In this document: positions 30,781 through 38,491 of the stretch, in pieces
How the letters are laid out: every line of letters begins with the position of its first letter
Numbering within the stretch: position 1 is the first letter of the stretch
From: Lysobacterales bacterium
GTDB lineage: Bacteria; Pseudomonadota; Gammaproteobacteria; Xanthomonadales; SZUA-38
DNA: 64,000 nt
Direction of reading: 5' to 3'
Assembly (NCBI GenBank): GCA_028285525.1
Contig: JANQOZ010000023.1
Span: 1-64,000, forward strand
The notes under the pieces: model-generated
Told to the model about the DNA's origin: nothing
What the model saw: the letters and a program-made list of their open reading frames with translations, nothing else
The model's database searches: none
Position numbers and translations under genes: made by a program

Positions 30781-31806
30781 TTGATCAAGCAACTGGCAGC
30801 CGTTGCGGGAATCTTCGCGATCGGTTCGGCGATCGCAGAGGAGAACTGCCGCCCGGTTTCACCGGATCATGAGCTTCTTTGGCAGGCTGATGCCTGGCTG
30901 AACGATACGGTTGAGGTGCTGGACACGGTGATCCTGGAGCACTGCGGCGAGGTGGTCTTCGAACGCTACTACAACGGGTTCGACGCCGAAACAGCCCACG
31001 ACATGCAGTCGTCGACCAAAACCTTTACCGGCCTGCTCACCGGCATCGCCATCGATCGGGGCATGATCAAATCGATCGATCAGCCGATTGCTGAGCTGCT
31101 GCCGAAGCAGCGCGACCTTCTCGAAGGGGAAAAGGCCCGGATTACGGTACGGCATCTCCTGGAAATGACGACCGGCCTGAAGTGGGTCGACTTTGGGGCA
31201 GAGCGCTCCTTCGACAGGCAGGCCAGAGCCGCGGACTCGGCGGCCTTTATCCTAGGCGAACCGCTGGTCTCGTCACCGGGCGAAACCTACTTTTACAACA
31301 CCGGCAGCTCACACCTGCTTTCCGCCATCATCCACAACAATGTGGCCGGAACCACCGCCCAGTTCGCGGAGAAGTTTCTTTTTGGACCGCTGGGGTTTGA
31401 GGGCGTTGTTTGGAACCGGCACGGTGACGGCGTCAACGAGGGAGGCTGGCAGCTATACCTTCGACCGATTGATGCGCTGAAGTTTGGCCGCTTGCTATTG
31501 AACCGGGGCCAGTGGGAGGGAGAACAGCTGGTCAGCGCAGCGTTTATTGACGCCGCCACATCGTACCTTCATCAAACGGAATTCGGTGGTGCGGGCTACG
31601 GATATCAGATGTGGCACGTTCCCGACCTGGGGAGCAATGACCTCGCGGGCGCCCGCGGCTGGGGCGGTCAGAACATCCTGGTTGCAGCAGACCTGAATGC
31701 CGTCATCGTCACCAACGGAGATATCCTCCAGAACCCGCAGGTGAGCCAAACCGTAGAGCGTTTGCTCGGCGAGTTCTTGATCCCGGCGTTGCAAGGTGCT
31801 CCCTAG
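30781..31806 (+). CDS. Exported serine beta-lactamase-like hydrolase
   Basis: The 341-residue protein starts at a TTG (30781) chosen because GGAGG lies 6 bases upstream and a signal peptide follows (IKQLAAVAGIFAIGSAIA). It has the class C beta-lactamase/esterase fold: nucleophile motif S77-S-T-K80, tyrosine motif Y172-N-T, H-L-L-E-M-T-T-G-L in between, and W-G-G-Q-N near the C-terminus where the KTG-like box is expected. Such enzymes are peptidases, esterases or amide hydrolases of the periplasm, and few are true beta-lactamases. It is a single gene, divergent from the CehA/McbA metallohydrolase. Confidence 0.9.
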   Translation: MIKQLAAVAGIFAIGSAIAEENCRPVSPDHELLWQADAWLNDTVEVLDTVILEHCGEVVFERYYNGFDAETAHDMQSSTKTFTGLLTGIAIDRGMIKSIDQPIAELLPKQRDLLEGEKARITVRHLLEMTTGLKWVDFGAERSFDRQARAADSAAFILGEPLVSSPGETYFYNTGSSHLLSAIIHNNVAGTTAQFAEKFLFGPLGFEGVVWNRHGDGVNEGGWQLYLRPIDALKFGRLLLNRGQWEGEQLVSAAFIDAATSYLHQTEFGGAGYGYQMWHVPDLGSNDLAGARGWGGQNILVAADLNAVIVTNGDILQNPQVSQTVERLLGEFLIPALQGAP

Positions 31807-31914
31807 TGTTTGCCAGCTGAGTCGGATCCCGTCGAGCGTCGTGTGTTGTTTCGCTGACTGTCCCACGGTGCACTGAAATAGGTGATGCCAGGCGGCGTTA
31901 TACTCACCGCTCGT

Positions 31915-32658
31915 ATGGCGACCGTCAGTTCAACAACATCCGCTTACGCCGCGCCGCGCTGGGCACAGGTGATGAGCCGCCTGACCGATTATCTGGTGTG
32001 CGATTTTCTTGGCGGGCCCAGGCCATGGAAGTTTTCCTGGGTGATCAACTTTCAGAAGGCCGGTACCTTTCTTTTTCTGCTGAGCCTGATGGTCTGGTAC
32101 GGCAATTACTCGACCGAGGTGTGGATCTACACGGCCATGCACGGCAGCTACGGTCTAGTCTGGATTATCAAGGACATCGCATTTCCGGATCCCGGCTGGC
32201 AGCGCCGTATCACGATTGGCGGCGGCATCATGGCGTTTACGGGTGTTCTGGGCTGGTACTGGGTCTTCGGCTGGCTGCTGATTGCCGGCGTTTCCCAACC
32301 TGACTACCCGCTGCCCGACGCCGCCTGGTACTGCCTCAGCATTAGCCTCTGCATCATTGGCTGTGTCGTCATGATCGCCGCTGACGCGCAGAAATTCTTC
32401 ACCCTCCGGCTGCAGCGCGGCCTGATTACCGACGGCATGCATCGGTACGTTCGTCATCCGAACTACCTGGGGGAAATCATGATCTACGGCAGTTTTGTCC
32501 TGATGGTCTGGCACTGGCTGCCCGTACTCGTACTTGCATGGGTTTGGCTGGGCGTGTTTGCTGTCAACATGATCATGAAAGAGGCGAGCATGTCCCGCTA
32601 TCCTGAGTGGGCCGAGTACAGGAAGCGGACCCGCTGGCTGATTCCGTTCGTGCTGTAA
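31915..32658 (+). CDS. Membrane protein of the DUF1295/isoprenylcysteine methyltransferase-like fold
   Basis: The 247-residue protein has about six hydrophobic segments and the C-terminal signature GLITDGMHRYVRHPNYLGEIMIYGSF followed by E-A-S-M-S-R-Y-P-E-W-A-E-Y-R-K-R-T. This is the conserved cofactor-binding end of the steroid 5-alpha reductase/DUF1295 and ICMT families (R-H-P-x-Y-x-G). It may be a membrane reductase or methyltransferase on a lipid-like substrate. The ATG at 31915 is preferred over an upstream start at 31882 without a ribosome binding site; an ATG at 31972 is also possible. The gene converges on the CoA-transferase ending at 32663. Confidence 0.83.
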   Translation: MATVSSTTSAYAAPRWAQVMSRLTDYLVCDFLGGPRPWKFSWVINFQKAGTFLFLLSLMVWYGNYSTEVWIYTAMHGSYGLVWIIKDIAFPDPGWQRRITIGGGIMAFTGVLGWYWVFGWLLIAGVSQPDYPLPDAAWYCLSISLCIIGCVVMIAADAQKFFTLRLQRGLITDGMHRYVRHPNYLGEIMIYGSFVLMVWHWLPVLVLAWVWLGVFAVNMIMKEASMSRYPEWAEYRKRTRWLIPFVL

Positions 32659-32662
32659 AGGT

Positions 32663-33850
32663 TCAGGAAAGTTCGGCGACGCCGGCTTCAACCAGCGACT
32701 GGATGTCGTCAGCGGAGTAGCCAAGCCCCTCCAACACTGATCGCCCGTCCGCCCCCGGATGGGGTACGGGCAGGCGAACGCCGAGCCGCTCCTGCCCCAA
32801 CTGAACGGGCAGCGCCGGCAGCTTGGTCACGCCGCCGTCAGGCAGATCGAGATCCAGAAGCCCCCCTGACGCGTTCAGATGGGGATCGTCGAACAGGTCC
32901 TCGGGCTTGCCAATCGGCGCGAACGGAACGCCGCATTGATCCAGCTCATTCATGAGCTCCTGTTTGTCCATCTCCATAAACCGCGCCTGCACCCGGGGCA
33001 GGATCACGTCTCGCTTGCCGACCCGGTTGCTGTTTTCCTTCAGCTCCGGGTCATCGGCCAGGTCGTCCAGCCCGAAGTGCCGGGTGAAGGTCTGCCACTG
33101 GCCGTCGCTGACCACGCCGACAAACACCTGGTCGTCGCCTTTGCATTTGAACACGTCGTAGACCGCCCAGGCTGACACCCTGACGGGCATCGGCTGGGCC
33201 GCCTGACCGGTCACCGCTTTCTGCGCCATGTGCTGCCCCACGAGGAACGCGGTGGTTTCAAACAGCGCGCTGGTGACCTGCTGCCCCTTGCCCGTCGCCT
33301 GGCGCTGCTGAAGCGCCGCCAGCACGCCGATCGCGCCAAACATGCCGCCGGTGACGTCGATGACCGAGGCCCCGGCGCGCAGCGGCCGACCGGGCGGGCC
33401 GGTCATGTACGCAAGGCCGCCCATCATCTGAGTCACCTCGTCCAGGGCCGTGCGGTGTTCATACGGACCGGCCAGGAATCCCCGCGCTGAGCAGTAAATC
33501 AAGCCGGGGTTGTCGGCCGACAGGCTCTCGTAGTCAAACCCCAGCTTGTCCATGGCGCCTGGCCTGAAGTTCTCCAGCAGCACGTCGGCCTTGAGCGCCA
33601 GCGACCGGGCGATCGCCTTGCCCTGGTCCGATTTGAGATCCAGGCACAGGCTGCGCTTGTTGCGGTTGTACATGGAAAAGTAGCCGGCCCCGGAGCCGCG
33701 CAGGCGTCGCGTCTTGTCACCGCCAAGCGGCTCGATTTTGACCACGTCGGCGCCCAGATCAGCCAGCATCAGCCCGACAACCGGCCCCATGACCATGTGG
33801 GAAAACTCCACGACGGAGATGCCGGAGAGCGGCAGATTGGTGTCATTCAT
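32663..33850 (-). CDS. Family III (CaiB/BaiF) CoA-transferase
   Basis: The 395-residue protein starts at the ATG 33850; a TTG 33 bases upstream would run into the divergent promoter. It has G-I-S-V-V-E-F-S-H-M-V-M-G-P, L-A-D-L-G-A-D-V-V-K-I-E, N-R-N-K-R-S-L-C-L-D-L, V-L-L-E-N-F-R-P-G-A-M and the catalytic aspartate Asp137 in T-A-L-D-E-V-T-Q-M-M-G-G, all intact, unlike the paralogue at 12882. It is divergent from an HMG-CoA-lyase-like gene, so it probably makes the CoA thioester that the lyase splits. The only base-level hint of control is the AT-rich inverted repeat between them. Confidence 0.93.
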   Translation of the reverse strand: MNDTNLPLSGISVVEFSHMVMGPVVGLMLADLGADVVKIEPLGGDKTRRLRGSGAGYFSMYNRNKRSLCLDLKSDQGKAIARSLALKADVLLENFRPGAMDKLGFDYESLSADNPGLIYCSARGFLAGPYEHRTALDEVTQMMGGLAYMTGPPGRPLRAGASVIDVTGGMFGAIGVLAALQQRQATGKGQQVTSALFETTAFLVGQHMAQKAVTGQAAQPMPVRVSAWAVYDVFKCKGDDQVFVGVVSDGQWQTFTRHFGLDDLADDPELKENSNRVGKRDVILPRVQARFMEMDKQELMNELDQCGVPFAPIGKPEDLFDDPHLNASGGLLDLDLPDGGVTKLPALPVQLGQERLGVRLPVPHPGADGRSVLEGLGYSADDIQSLVEAGVAELS

Positions 33851-33892
33851 GGGCGGAATCCGGTTGGCTGAGGGATCGAGCAAATATGTTAT

Positions 33893-33905
33893 ATGATTAT
33901 ATCAT
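33893..33905. promoter_or_regulatory. AT-rich inverted repeat in the CoA-transferase/lyase promoter
   Basis: ATGAT-TAT-ATCAT (5-bp arms, 3-base spacer) lies in a short, very AT-rich stretch (33881-33910) between the divergent starts at 33850 and 33932. It could be an operator or simply promoter -10 sequence; the arms are short. Confidence 0.3.
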
Positions 33906-33931
33906 TAGGACAAAAACGCGACGTCATACCG

Positions 33932-34873
33932 ATGCCTGAAGCCTCATCCTCCCCACAGATTCTGATCAGCGAGGTCGGTCCGCGTGACGGCCTGCAGAGC
34001 GTCTCCGCCATTATGCCCCTGGAGGCCCGTAAGGCCTGGGTGGCGGCCGAAGCCGCCGCTGGCGTCCGGGAGATCGAGGTGGGGTCGTTTGTCCCCGCCA
34101 AGGTCATTCCCCAGATGGCCGGTACGGCGGAGCTTGTGGCCTACGCCCGTGAGATTCCCGATCTCACCGTCGCCGCGCTGGTGCCAAACCTGCGCGGCGC
34201 GCAGGACGCTATCGAAGCCGGCGCGCATAAAATCTCGATTCCGTTTTCGGTGAGCGAGACGCACAGCCTGAAAAACGTCCGGCGGACTCATGATCAGATG
34301 ATCGAGCAGGTCCGCGCAATCGCGGAGCTGGTCGCACAGCAGCCGGAAGAACAGCGCCCCCACTTCGAAGCTGGCCTCTCGACAGCATTCGGCTGCACCC
34401 TGGAAGGTCCGGTCTCGGACGACCTGGTTGTCCGTAGCGCGGAGCGGCTGATCGAAGCGGGCTGCGCCGAGGTAGGCCTGTCGGATACGACCGGCTACGC
34501 CAACCCGGCCCAGGTTCGGCGACTGATCCGCAAAGTGCGGGCTGCCGTCGGTGACGACAAGCTGACCGGCGTTCACCTCCACAACACCCGCGGCGTTGGC
34601 CTGGCCAACGCCCTGGCCGCGCTCGATGAAGGGATCACGACGCTGGATAGCTCGCTGGGCGGGCTGGGCGGCTGCCCGTTTGCTCCCGGGGCCAGCGGCA
34701 ACATCGTCACCGAAGACCTGGTCTTCATGCTGGAGGCCATGGGCTACGACACCGGTATCGATATCCCGGCGCTGATGAAAGTGCGGGACGTCGTTCGGGA
34801 CGCGTTGCCGGATGAACCGCTTTACGGCTTTATCCCCGACGCCGGGCTGCCGCTGGGTTTTGCCCATGCCTGA
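33932..34873 (+). CDS. Hydroxymethylglutaryl-CoA lyase family enzyme (second copy)
   Basis: The 313-residue protein from the ATG 33932 has EVGPRDGLQ (Arg18, Asp19), HLHN (His215, His217) and GGLGGCPFAPGASGN with Cys248, the complete HMG-CoA lyase active-site set. An ATG 39 bases upstream (33893) lies inside the AT-rich promoter repeat and is less likely. It is clearly diverged from the copy at 11855 and is not a recent duplicate. It is divergent from a CoA-transferase and overlaps the following carboxymuconolactone-decarboxylase-like gene by 8 bp. The pair likely breaks a branched 3-hydroxy dicarboxylate into an oxoacid and acetyl-CoA; the exact substrate is not known. Confidence 0.93.
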   Translation: MPEASSSPQILISEVGPRDGLQSVSAIMPLEARKAWVAAEAAAGVREIEVGSFVPAKVIPQMAGTAELVAYAREIPDLTVAALVPNLRGAQDAIEAGAHKISIPFSVSETHSLKNVRRTHDQMIEQVRAIAELVAQQPEEQRPHFEAGLSTAFGCTLEGPVSDDLVVRSAERLIEAGCAEVGLSDTTGYANPAQVRRLIRKVRAAVGDDKLTGVHLHNTRGVGLANALAALDEGITTLDSSLGGLGGCPFAPGASGNIVTEDLVFMLEAMGYDTGIDIPALMKVRDVVRDALPDEPLYGFIPDAGLPLGFAHA

Positions 34874-35429
34874 CACCCCGCTGCGGCGAGTAAAGCCAGA
34901 CCTAATGCCGGAGATGCTGCGCAGCAGCTGGGAGAAGTCGCGCGATATCCGCGGCGACGCCACTTTCATTGAAACCATGGCGAACGAACCTCGCCTGTTC
35001 GAATGGTATAGGGACCAGTTCTACGGACGCGTGTTTCACGGCGGGCGGGTACCAACGAGGCTCAAAGAACTCGCCCGCTATCGCCTGTCGACCCGACACG
35101 GTTGCCACTACTGCAATCAAGGTAATCGGCTGGATGCGCGGGCTGCCGGCCTCAGCGATGAGGATCTGACCGCCATTGAGAACGACGATCTGGACCATTT
35201 TGCCGGGCTGGATCGTGCGGTCCTGATGCTCGCGGACCAGATGCTGTTGACCGAGCACCAGGGCCAGCTCAAAGGCCCGGTCTATGAGTCGCTCAAGGTT
35301 TTCCTCGACGACGGTCAGATTATCGAACTCGGTATGACGCTGGCCGTGCTGACCGGTATGGCCCGATTTCTGTTCGTTTTTGACCTCGTGGAGAAAGAGG
35401 CCAACTGCCCGTTCCATCCGGGCGATTAA
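34866..35429 (+). CDS. Carboxymuconolactone decarboxylase/AhpD-fold protein
   Basis: The 187-residue protein starts at the ATG 34866, overlapping the lyase stop. It has the CMD/AhpD fold: R-L-K-E-L-A-R-Y-R-L-S-T-R-H-G-C-H-Y-C-N-Q-G-N with a C-x-x-C redox pair, then L-D-R-A-V-L-M-L-A-D-Q and D-G-Q-I-I-E-L-G-M-T-L-A-V-L. The CxxC suggests a peroxidase- or disulfide-type activity like AhpD; family members also act as decarboxylases. Translational coupling with the lyase points to the same pathway or to protection against its side products. Confidence 0.87.
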   Translation: MPDTPLRRVKPDLMPEMLRSSWEKSRDIRGDATFIETMANEPRLFEWYRDQFYGRVFHGGRVPTRLKELARYRLSTRHGCHYCNQGNRLDARAAGLSDEDLTAIENDDLDHFAGLDRAVLMLADQMLLTEHQGQLKGPVYESLKVFLDDGQIIELGMTLAVLTGMARFLFVFDLVEKEANCPFHPGD

Positions 35430-35521
35430 GCTTTTCGCACTTTCCAAACCCTGCCGCAGGCCCTACCATTGCGAGCCTTGACGGTAATTCGCGCATGCCG
35501 CGAAGCAATAAGGAGCAGTCC

Positions 35522-35962
35522 GTGAGCGTAGGTGACTTCAGCAGCATTCTGAAATTTTTTGGCGGTAGCCAGCCGACCCCGGAAGAGCAGGAAGAACTGT
35601 TCAAGGAAGCGGCCATGATGGCGCTCGCTCGGGCCACCAGCGCAGACACCAACATCAAGCAGGTGGAGCTGGAGCACGTGCAGGACCTGCTGCGCGAGGC
35701 GACTGGCGACGAGTACAGCATTGGCGACATTCGAACCGCCGCTAAATCTGAGGTGTTCGAAAGCCAGCCGCTGGAGAAATATCTGGCGGGAGTGGCCAAG
35801 AAGCTGGAAAACCATGACCGGATCAAGCTGATTCAGCTCGTCGGGCGGGTCATCCACGTTGACGACCGGGTCAGCCAGCTCGAAATCGACTACTTCAACC
35901 GCGTTGCGGCAGCGCTTAACGCAACGCCGGCCGACGTCCTCGGCCTGATGGCGGAAGAGTAA
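35522..35962 (+). CDS. TerB-family (tellurite-resistance-like) protein
   Basis: The 146-residue protein starts at a GTG (35522) with AGGAG 6 bases upstream; an ATG 27 bases earlier has no ribosome binding site. It is an all-helical TerB-like protein with acidic metal-binding patches (ATSADTNIKQVELEHVQDLL, VIHVDDRVSQLEIDYFNRVAAAL). Stand-alone TerB proteins are widespread and mostly uncharacterised, probably metal-responsive scaffolds. No other ter gene is nearby. Confidence 0.83.
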   Translation: MSVGDFSSILKFFGGSQPTPEEQEELFKEAAMMALARATSADTNIKQVELEHVQDLLREATGDEYSIGDIRTAAKSEVFESQPLEKYLAGVAKKLENHDRIKLIQLVGRVIHVDDRVSQLEIDYFNRVAAALNATPADVLGLMAEE

Positions 35963-35987
35963 ACCTCGAGCCCAGACCCAAGTCCGT

Positions 35988-36587
35988 CTAGGTTCGGGCC
36001 ATCCCCCGGGTCACTCCCGGCCTCGACCCGATGTGAGCGGCCCAGCGCTGAATGTTGGGCCAGGGCTTGAGCGACTCGGGTAGCCGCGCGGCGGAGGTCG
36101 CCGCCGACGGATAGGCGAGCAGGTCAGTCACCGTCAGCTCGTTCCCCACCATATATTCCCGCTCGGCCAGGTGGCTATCCAGGACTTCGAACATGCGGCA
36201 GGCTGACTCCACGAAGTAGTCCACCGCCCGCGGGTCGTCCAGCGGGAAAATCTCGCTGAACATGAACTGCCCAGCCAGCGCCGGACTCAAGTCGGAGGCG
36301 AGCATTCCCGCCCATTGATACATCTCCCGCCGCTGCGCCAGCGATTCGGGGATCAGCTTGCCGGCCTTTTCGCAAAGATAAAAGGCAATCGCCATGCTGC
36401 CGTAAACGGCATCCCCTTCGTCCAGGAGAAACGGCAGCTTGCCAAAGGGATTGAGCTTCAGCATCTCCGGGGTGCGATGTTCCCCGGCGACCAGATCAAC
36501 GCTTCGCGTTTCGTAGTCAAAGCCGAGCTCTTCCAGCACCACCTGGGCTTTCTGACCGTTGGCGGTCGGCACGGTGTAAAGGAGCAT
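35988..36587 (-). CDS. Glutathione S-transferase family protein
   Basis: The 199-residue protein has a thioredoxin-like N-terminal domain (MLLYTVPTANGQKAQVVLEELGFDYE), the NPFGKLPFL strand and cis-proline, the G-S-M-A-I-A-F-Y-L-C-E glutathione-binding segment, and an all-helical C-terminal domain with N-E-L-T-V-T-D-L-L-A-Y-P. It is like Ure2/YfcG-type bacterial GSTs, which use glutathione to reduce disulfides or conjugate electrophiles. It is the last gene of the eight-gene minus-strand operon, 10 bp after a VOC gene. Confidence 0.92.
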   Translation of the reverse strand: MLLYTVPTANGQKAQVVLEELGFDYETRSVDLVAGEHRTPEMLKLNPFGKLPFLLDEGDAVYGSMAIAFYLCEKAGKLIPESLAQRREMYQWAGMLASDLSPALAGQFMFSEIFPLDDPRAVDYFVESACRMFEVLDSHLAEREYMVGNELTVTDLLAYPSAATSAARLPESLKPWPNIQRWAAHIGSRPGVTRGMART

Positions 36588-36597
36588 AGGATTTGCC

Positions 36598-37461
36598 TCA
36601 GTCGGTGATCAGCTCGAGCCATTCGCCGCTGGCCCCCACCAGCTGGGTCGCCGAAGCGTTGGCGCCCGGCAGCGCAACCAGCGTTGAGACCTCCGGCAGC
36701 TGACTCACTGAAAAGCTCATCGAAATAATCCCGGCCGGAACGCCGTTCACCACGGGTCTCACGCCCGCAGCAGGCATTTGATCGATCTCAACCAGATACC
36801 CGGGCGCCAGCGGCAGCGCGCAGATCGGGTGCCGAGTTTCGCGATCCAGCCCGAAGGCGAGCGACAGGCCCTGCACCCGGGCGTCGACCAGCGCTGGGTC
36901 TGGCTCGAGCTGGAACTGCCGCCGATACCACTGCTTGATCGAGTCGCCGTCCATGCCGGCGACAATGCCCACGAAGCAGTGGCCCACCCCCTCCTCCAGG
37001 ATCGGCAGATCAAAGCCGGGAATCGGCGCCTTGATCTGGGTCAGGTACAGCAGCTCACCACCGGGGCCTTCAACCTGCATGGCGCGAATGTCCTTGGAGA
37101 TCGACAGCTCCGCCGGAGGGCCCAGAATGCGGAACGGTGAGTCAGCCAGCGATTCGGCCAGGGCGTCCACGTCGGCGACAGCGATCTCAGCGGCGTTCCA
37201 GCCCGGATAGCGAAACGGTACGTAGTCGGGCACTGACCCGACCTCAACGAGGCGAACAAATCCCGTTCGCGCGCCCCTGGGCAGCATCTCAGCGCAGGCG
37301 GCCTCCGCCAGCTCCGGCGCGCTCCAGAGTTTGGCCAGCGCCCCGGCAACGCCTTCCCATCGCCGCTCGTACTGGAGAAACGTCCCGTAGGCTGAGACGG
37401 CCGCCGCAAGGTCGGGGACGCCGACGGTGAAGCCGGCGATTTCCGGCAGACTCGACACCAT
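36598..37461 (-). CDS. VOC-superfamily (glyoxalase/extradiol dioxygenase-fold) protein A
   Basis: The 287-residue protein consists of two beta-alpha-beta-beta-beta halves of the VOC superfamily, the layout of two-domain glyoxalases or extradiol dioxygenases (FTVGVPDLAAAVSAYGTFLQYERRWEG ... VGIVAGMDGDSIKQWYRRQFQLEP). Metal ligands are not obvious, apart from His162-type residues in GHCF and a C-terminal E-W-L-E-L. A second, diverged VOC gene lies in the same operon at 40119. It starts 1 base before the stop of the upstream TRAP gene region, so it is translationally coupled. Confidence 0.75.
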   Translation of the reverse strand: MVSSLPEIAGFTVGVPDLAAAVSAYGTFLQYERRWEGVAGALAKLWSAPELAEAACAEMLPRGARTGFVRLVEVGSVPDYVPFRYPGWNAAEIAVADVDALAESLADSPFRILGPPAELSISKDIRAMQVEGPGGELLYLTQIKAPIPGFDLPILEEGVGHCFVGIVAGMDGDSIKQWYRRQFQLEPDPALVDARVQGLSLAFGLDRETRHPICALPLAPGYLVEIDQMPAAGVRPVVNGVPAGIISMSFSVSQLPEVSTLVALPGANASATQLVGASGEWLELITD

Positions 37462-37462
37462 C

Positions 37463-38491
37463 TCAGCCTCGCTCCCGGAAGGCCTGCTTGCCTTCCTGGA
37501 TCAAATCGTAGACTTCCTGCGCCCGCCCACCGATCTGATCCAGCATCGCCTGGTGGGTGGCAAGACCAATTTCCTTCCACTGCGCCATCTGCTCTGGGCT
37601 GGGCTGATGCATCGTGACTCCCAGCTCCTCAAAACCCTGCGCAATTCGGGCAATATCCTCGCGAATCAGCCGGCGCCCCTCGGCGGTTTCGTCCAGGCTA
37701 CTCATCACCCGCGCCTGTCCGTCAGGCCCCTGCGACTCGAACCAATCGAGGTTGGCCACCGTGAGTCCCGTGTCCAGCGCATGCCGGGTCAGATTGAAGT
37801 GCTTGGCCTCCCGCGAAATGCCGCCGATGGCAAACATCCCGATGCCGCCCTGGCCGCTGGCGATAAGGCCGGTTTGCAGTGATGGGATCACCTCGGAAAA
37901 CGTCACCGGAATCAGGTCGGCGCCGATCGCCTCACCAAAGATTCGCGACCCCAGCGCGTTGGACGAGCGCATGGAAAGTCCTGCCGCGTCCTCAGGCGTC
38001 AGGATCGGCTTGCGCGCATAGATATGAAACCAGCCGACCTCAGACCACTGCAGCAGCGCCAGGCGCTTCTCCGCCAGCAGCTCACGAAACACGTCCGTGA
38101 GATACTCATCGAGCACAAAATCCGCCTCGGCCTGGGTTTCAAACAGGTAGGGCGCCAGCAGCACGCTGAGCTCCGGGACAACCGTTGCCAGCCCCTGCAG
38201 TGAAAAACCGCTGATCTGAATTCGCCCGCGGCGGACGTTGGAGAGCGCCGTCTCTTCGCTGCCGATCTGGCCAGTGATAAACAGGTCCAGCTTCATATCA
38301 GCCGGCATCTGTGCCTCGAAGCGCTCCCCAAACCGCAGCCACATGTCGTGCCAGGGTGTGTTGGGTACTGCCAGGGATGAAACGCGAACCACCTGCTTAG
38401 GTTGAGAAACGCCGGGCGCGCCGGCCTCACCGCAGGAGGAGAGCACGGCGATCAGCGCGAGGCTCGAAACCAGGGCCGCAACTCTGGTCAT
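37463..38491 (-). CDS. TRAP-transporter DctP-type solute-binding lipoprotein
   Basis: The 342-residue protein has a lipoprotein signal (lipobox LSSC, Cys20) and the DctP fold: W-x-R-F-G-E-R-F, G-x-I-G-S-E-E-T-A-L-S-N-V-R-R-G, L-F-E-T-Q-A-E-A-D-F-V-L-D, and the M-R-S-S-N-A-L substrate arginine segment (residues of about 175), followed by P-V-T-F-S-E-V-I-P-S-L-Q-T-G. It should capture an organic acid in the periplasm. No DctQ/DctM membrane subunits are in the window, so it would need to work with a transporter encoded elsewhere. Its ATG overlaps the upstream hydrolase stop (ATGA). Confidence 0.92.
   Translation of the reverse strand: MTRVAALVSSLALIAVLSSCGEAGAPGVSQPKQVVRVSSLAVPNTPWHDMWLRFGERFEAQMPADMKLDLFITGQIGSEETALSNVRRGRIQISGFSLQGLATVVPELSVLLAPYLFETQAEADFVLDEYLTDVFRELLAEKRLALLQWSEVGWFHIYARKPILTPEDAAGLSMRSSNALGSRIFGEAIGADLIPVTFSEVIPSLQTGLIASGQGGIGMFAIGGISREAKHFNLTRHALDTGLTVANLDWFESQGPDGQARVMSSLDETAEGRRLIREDIARIAQGFEELGVTMHQPSPEQMAQWKEIGLATHQAMLDQIGGRAQEVYDLIQEGKQAFRERG

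Noticed and set aside
30781-31806. Antibiotic-resistance beta-lactamase
   Set aside because: The SxxK and YxN motifs mark the broad serine hydrolase family; nothing in sequence or context points to resistance.
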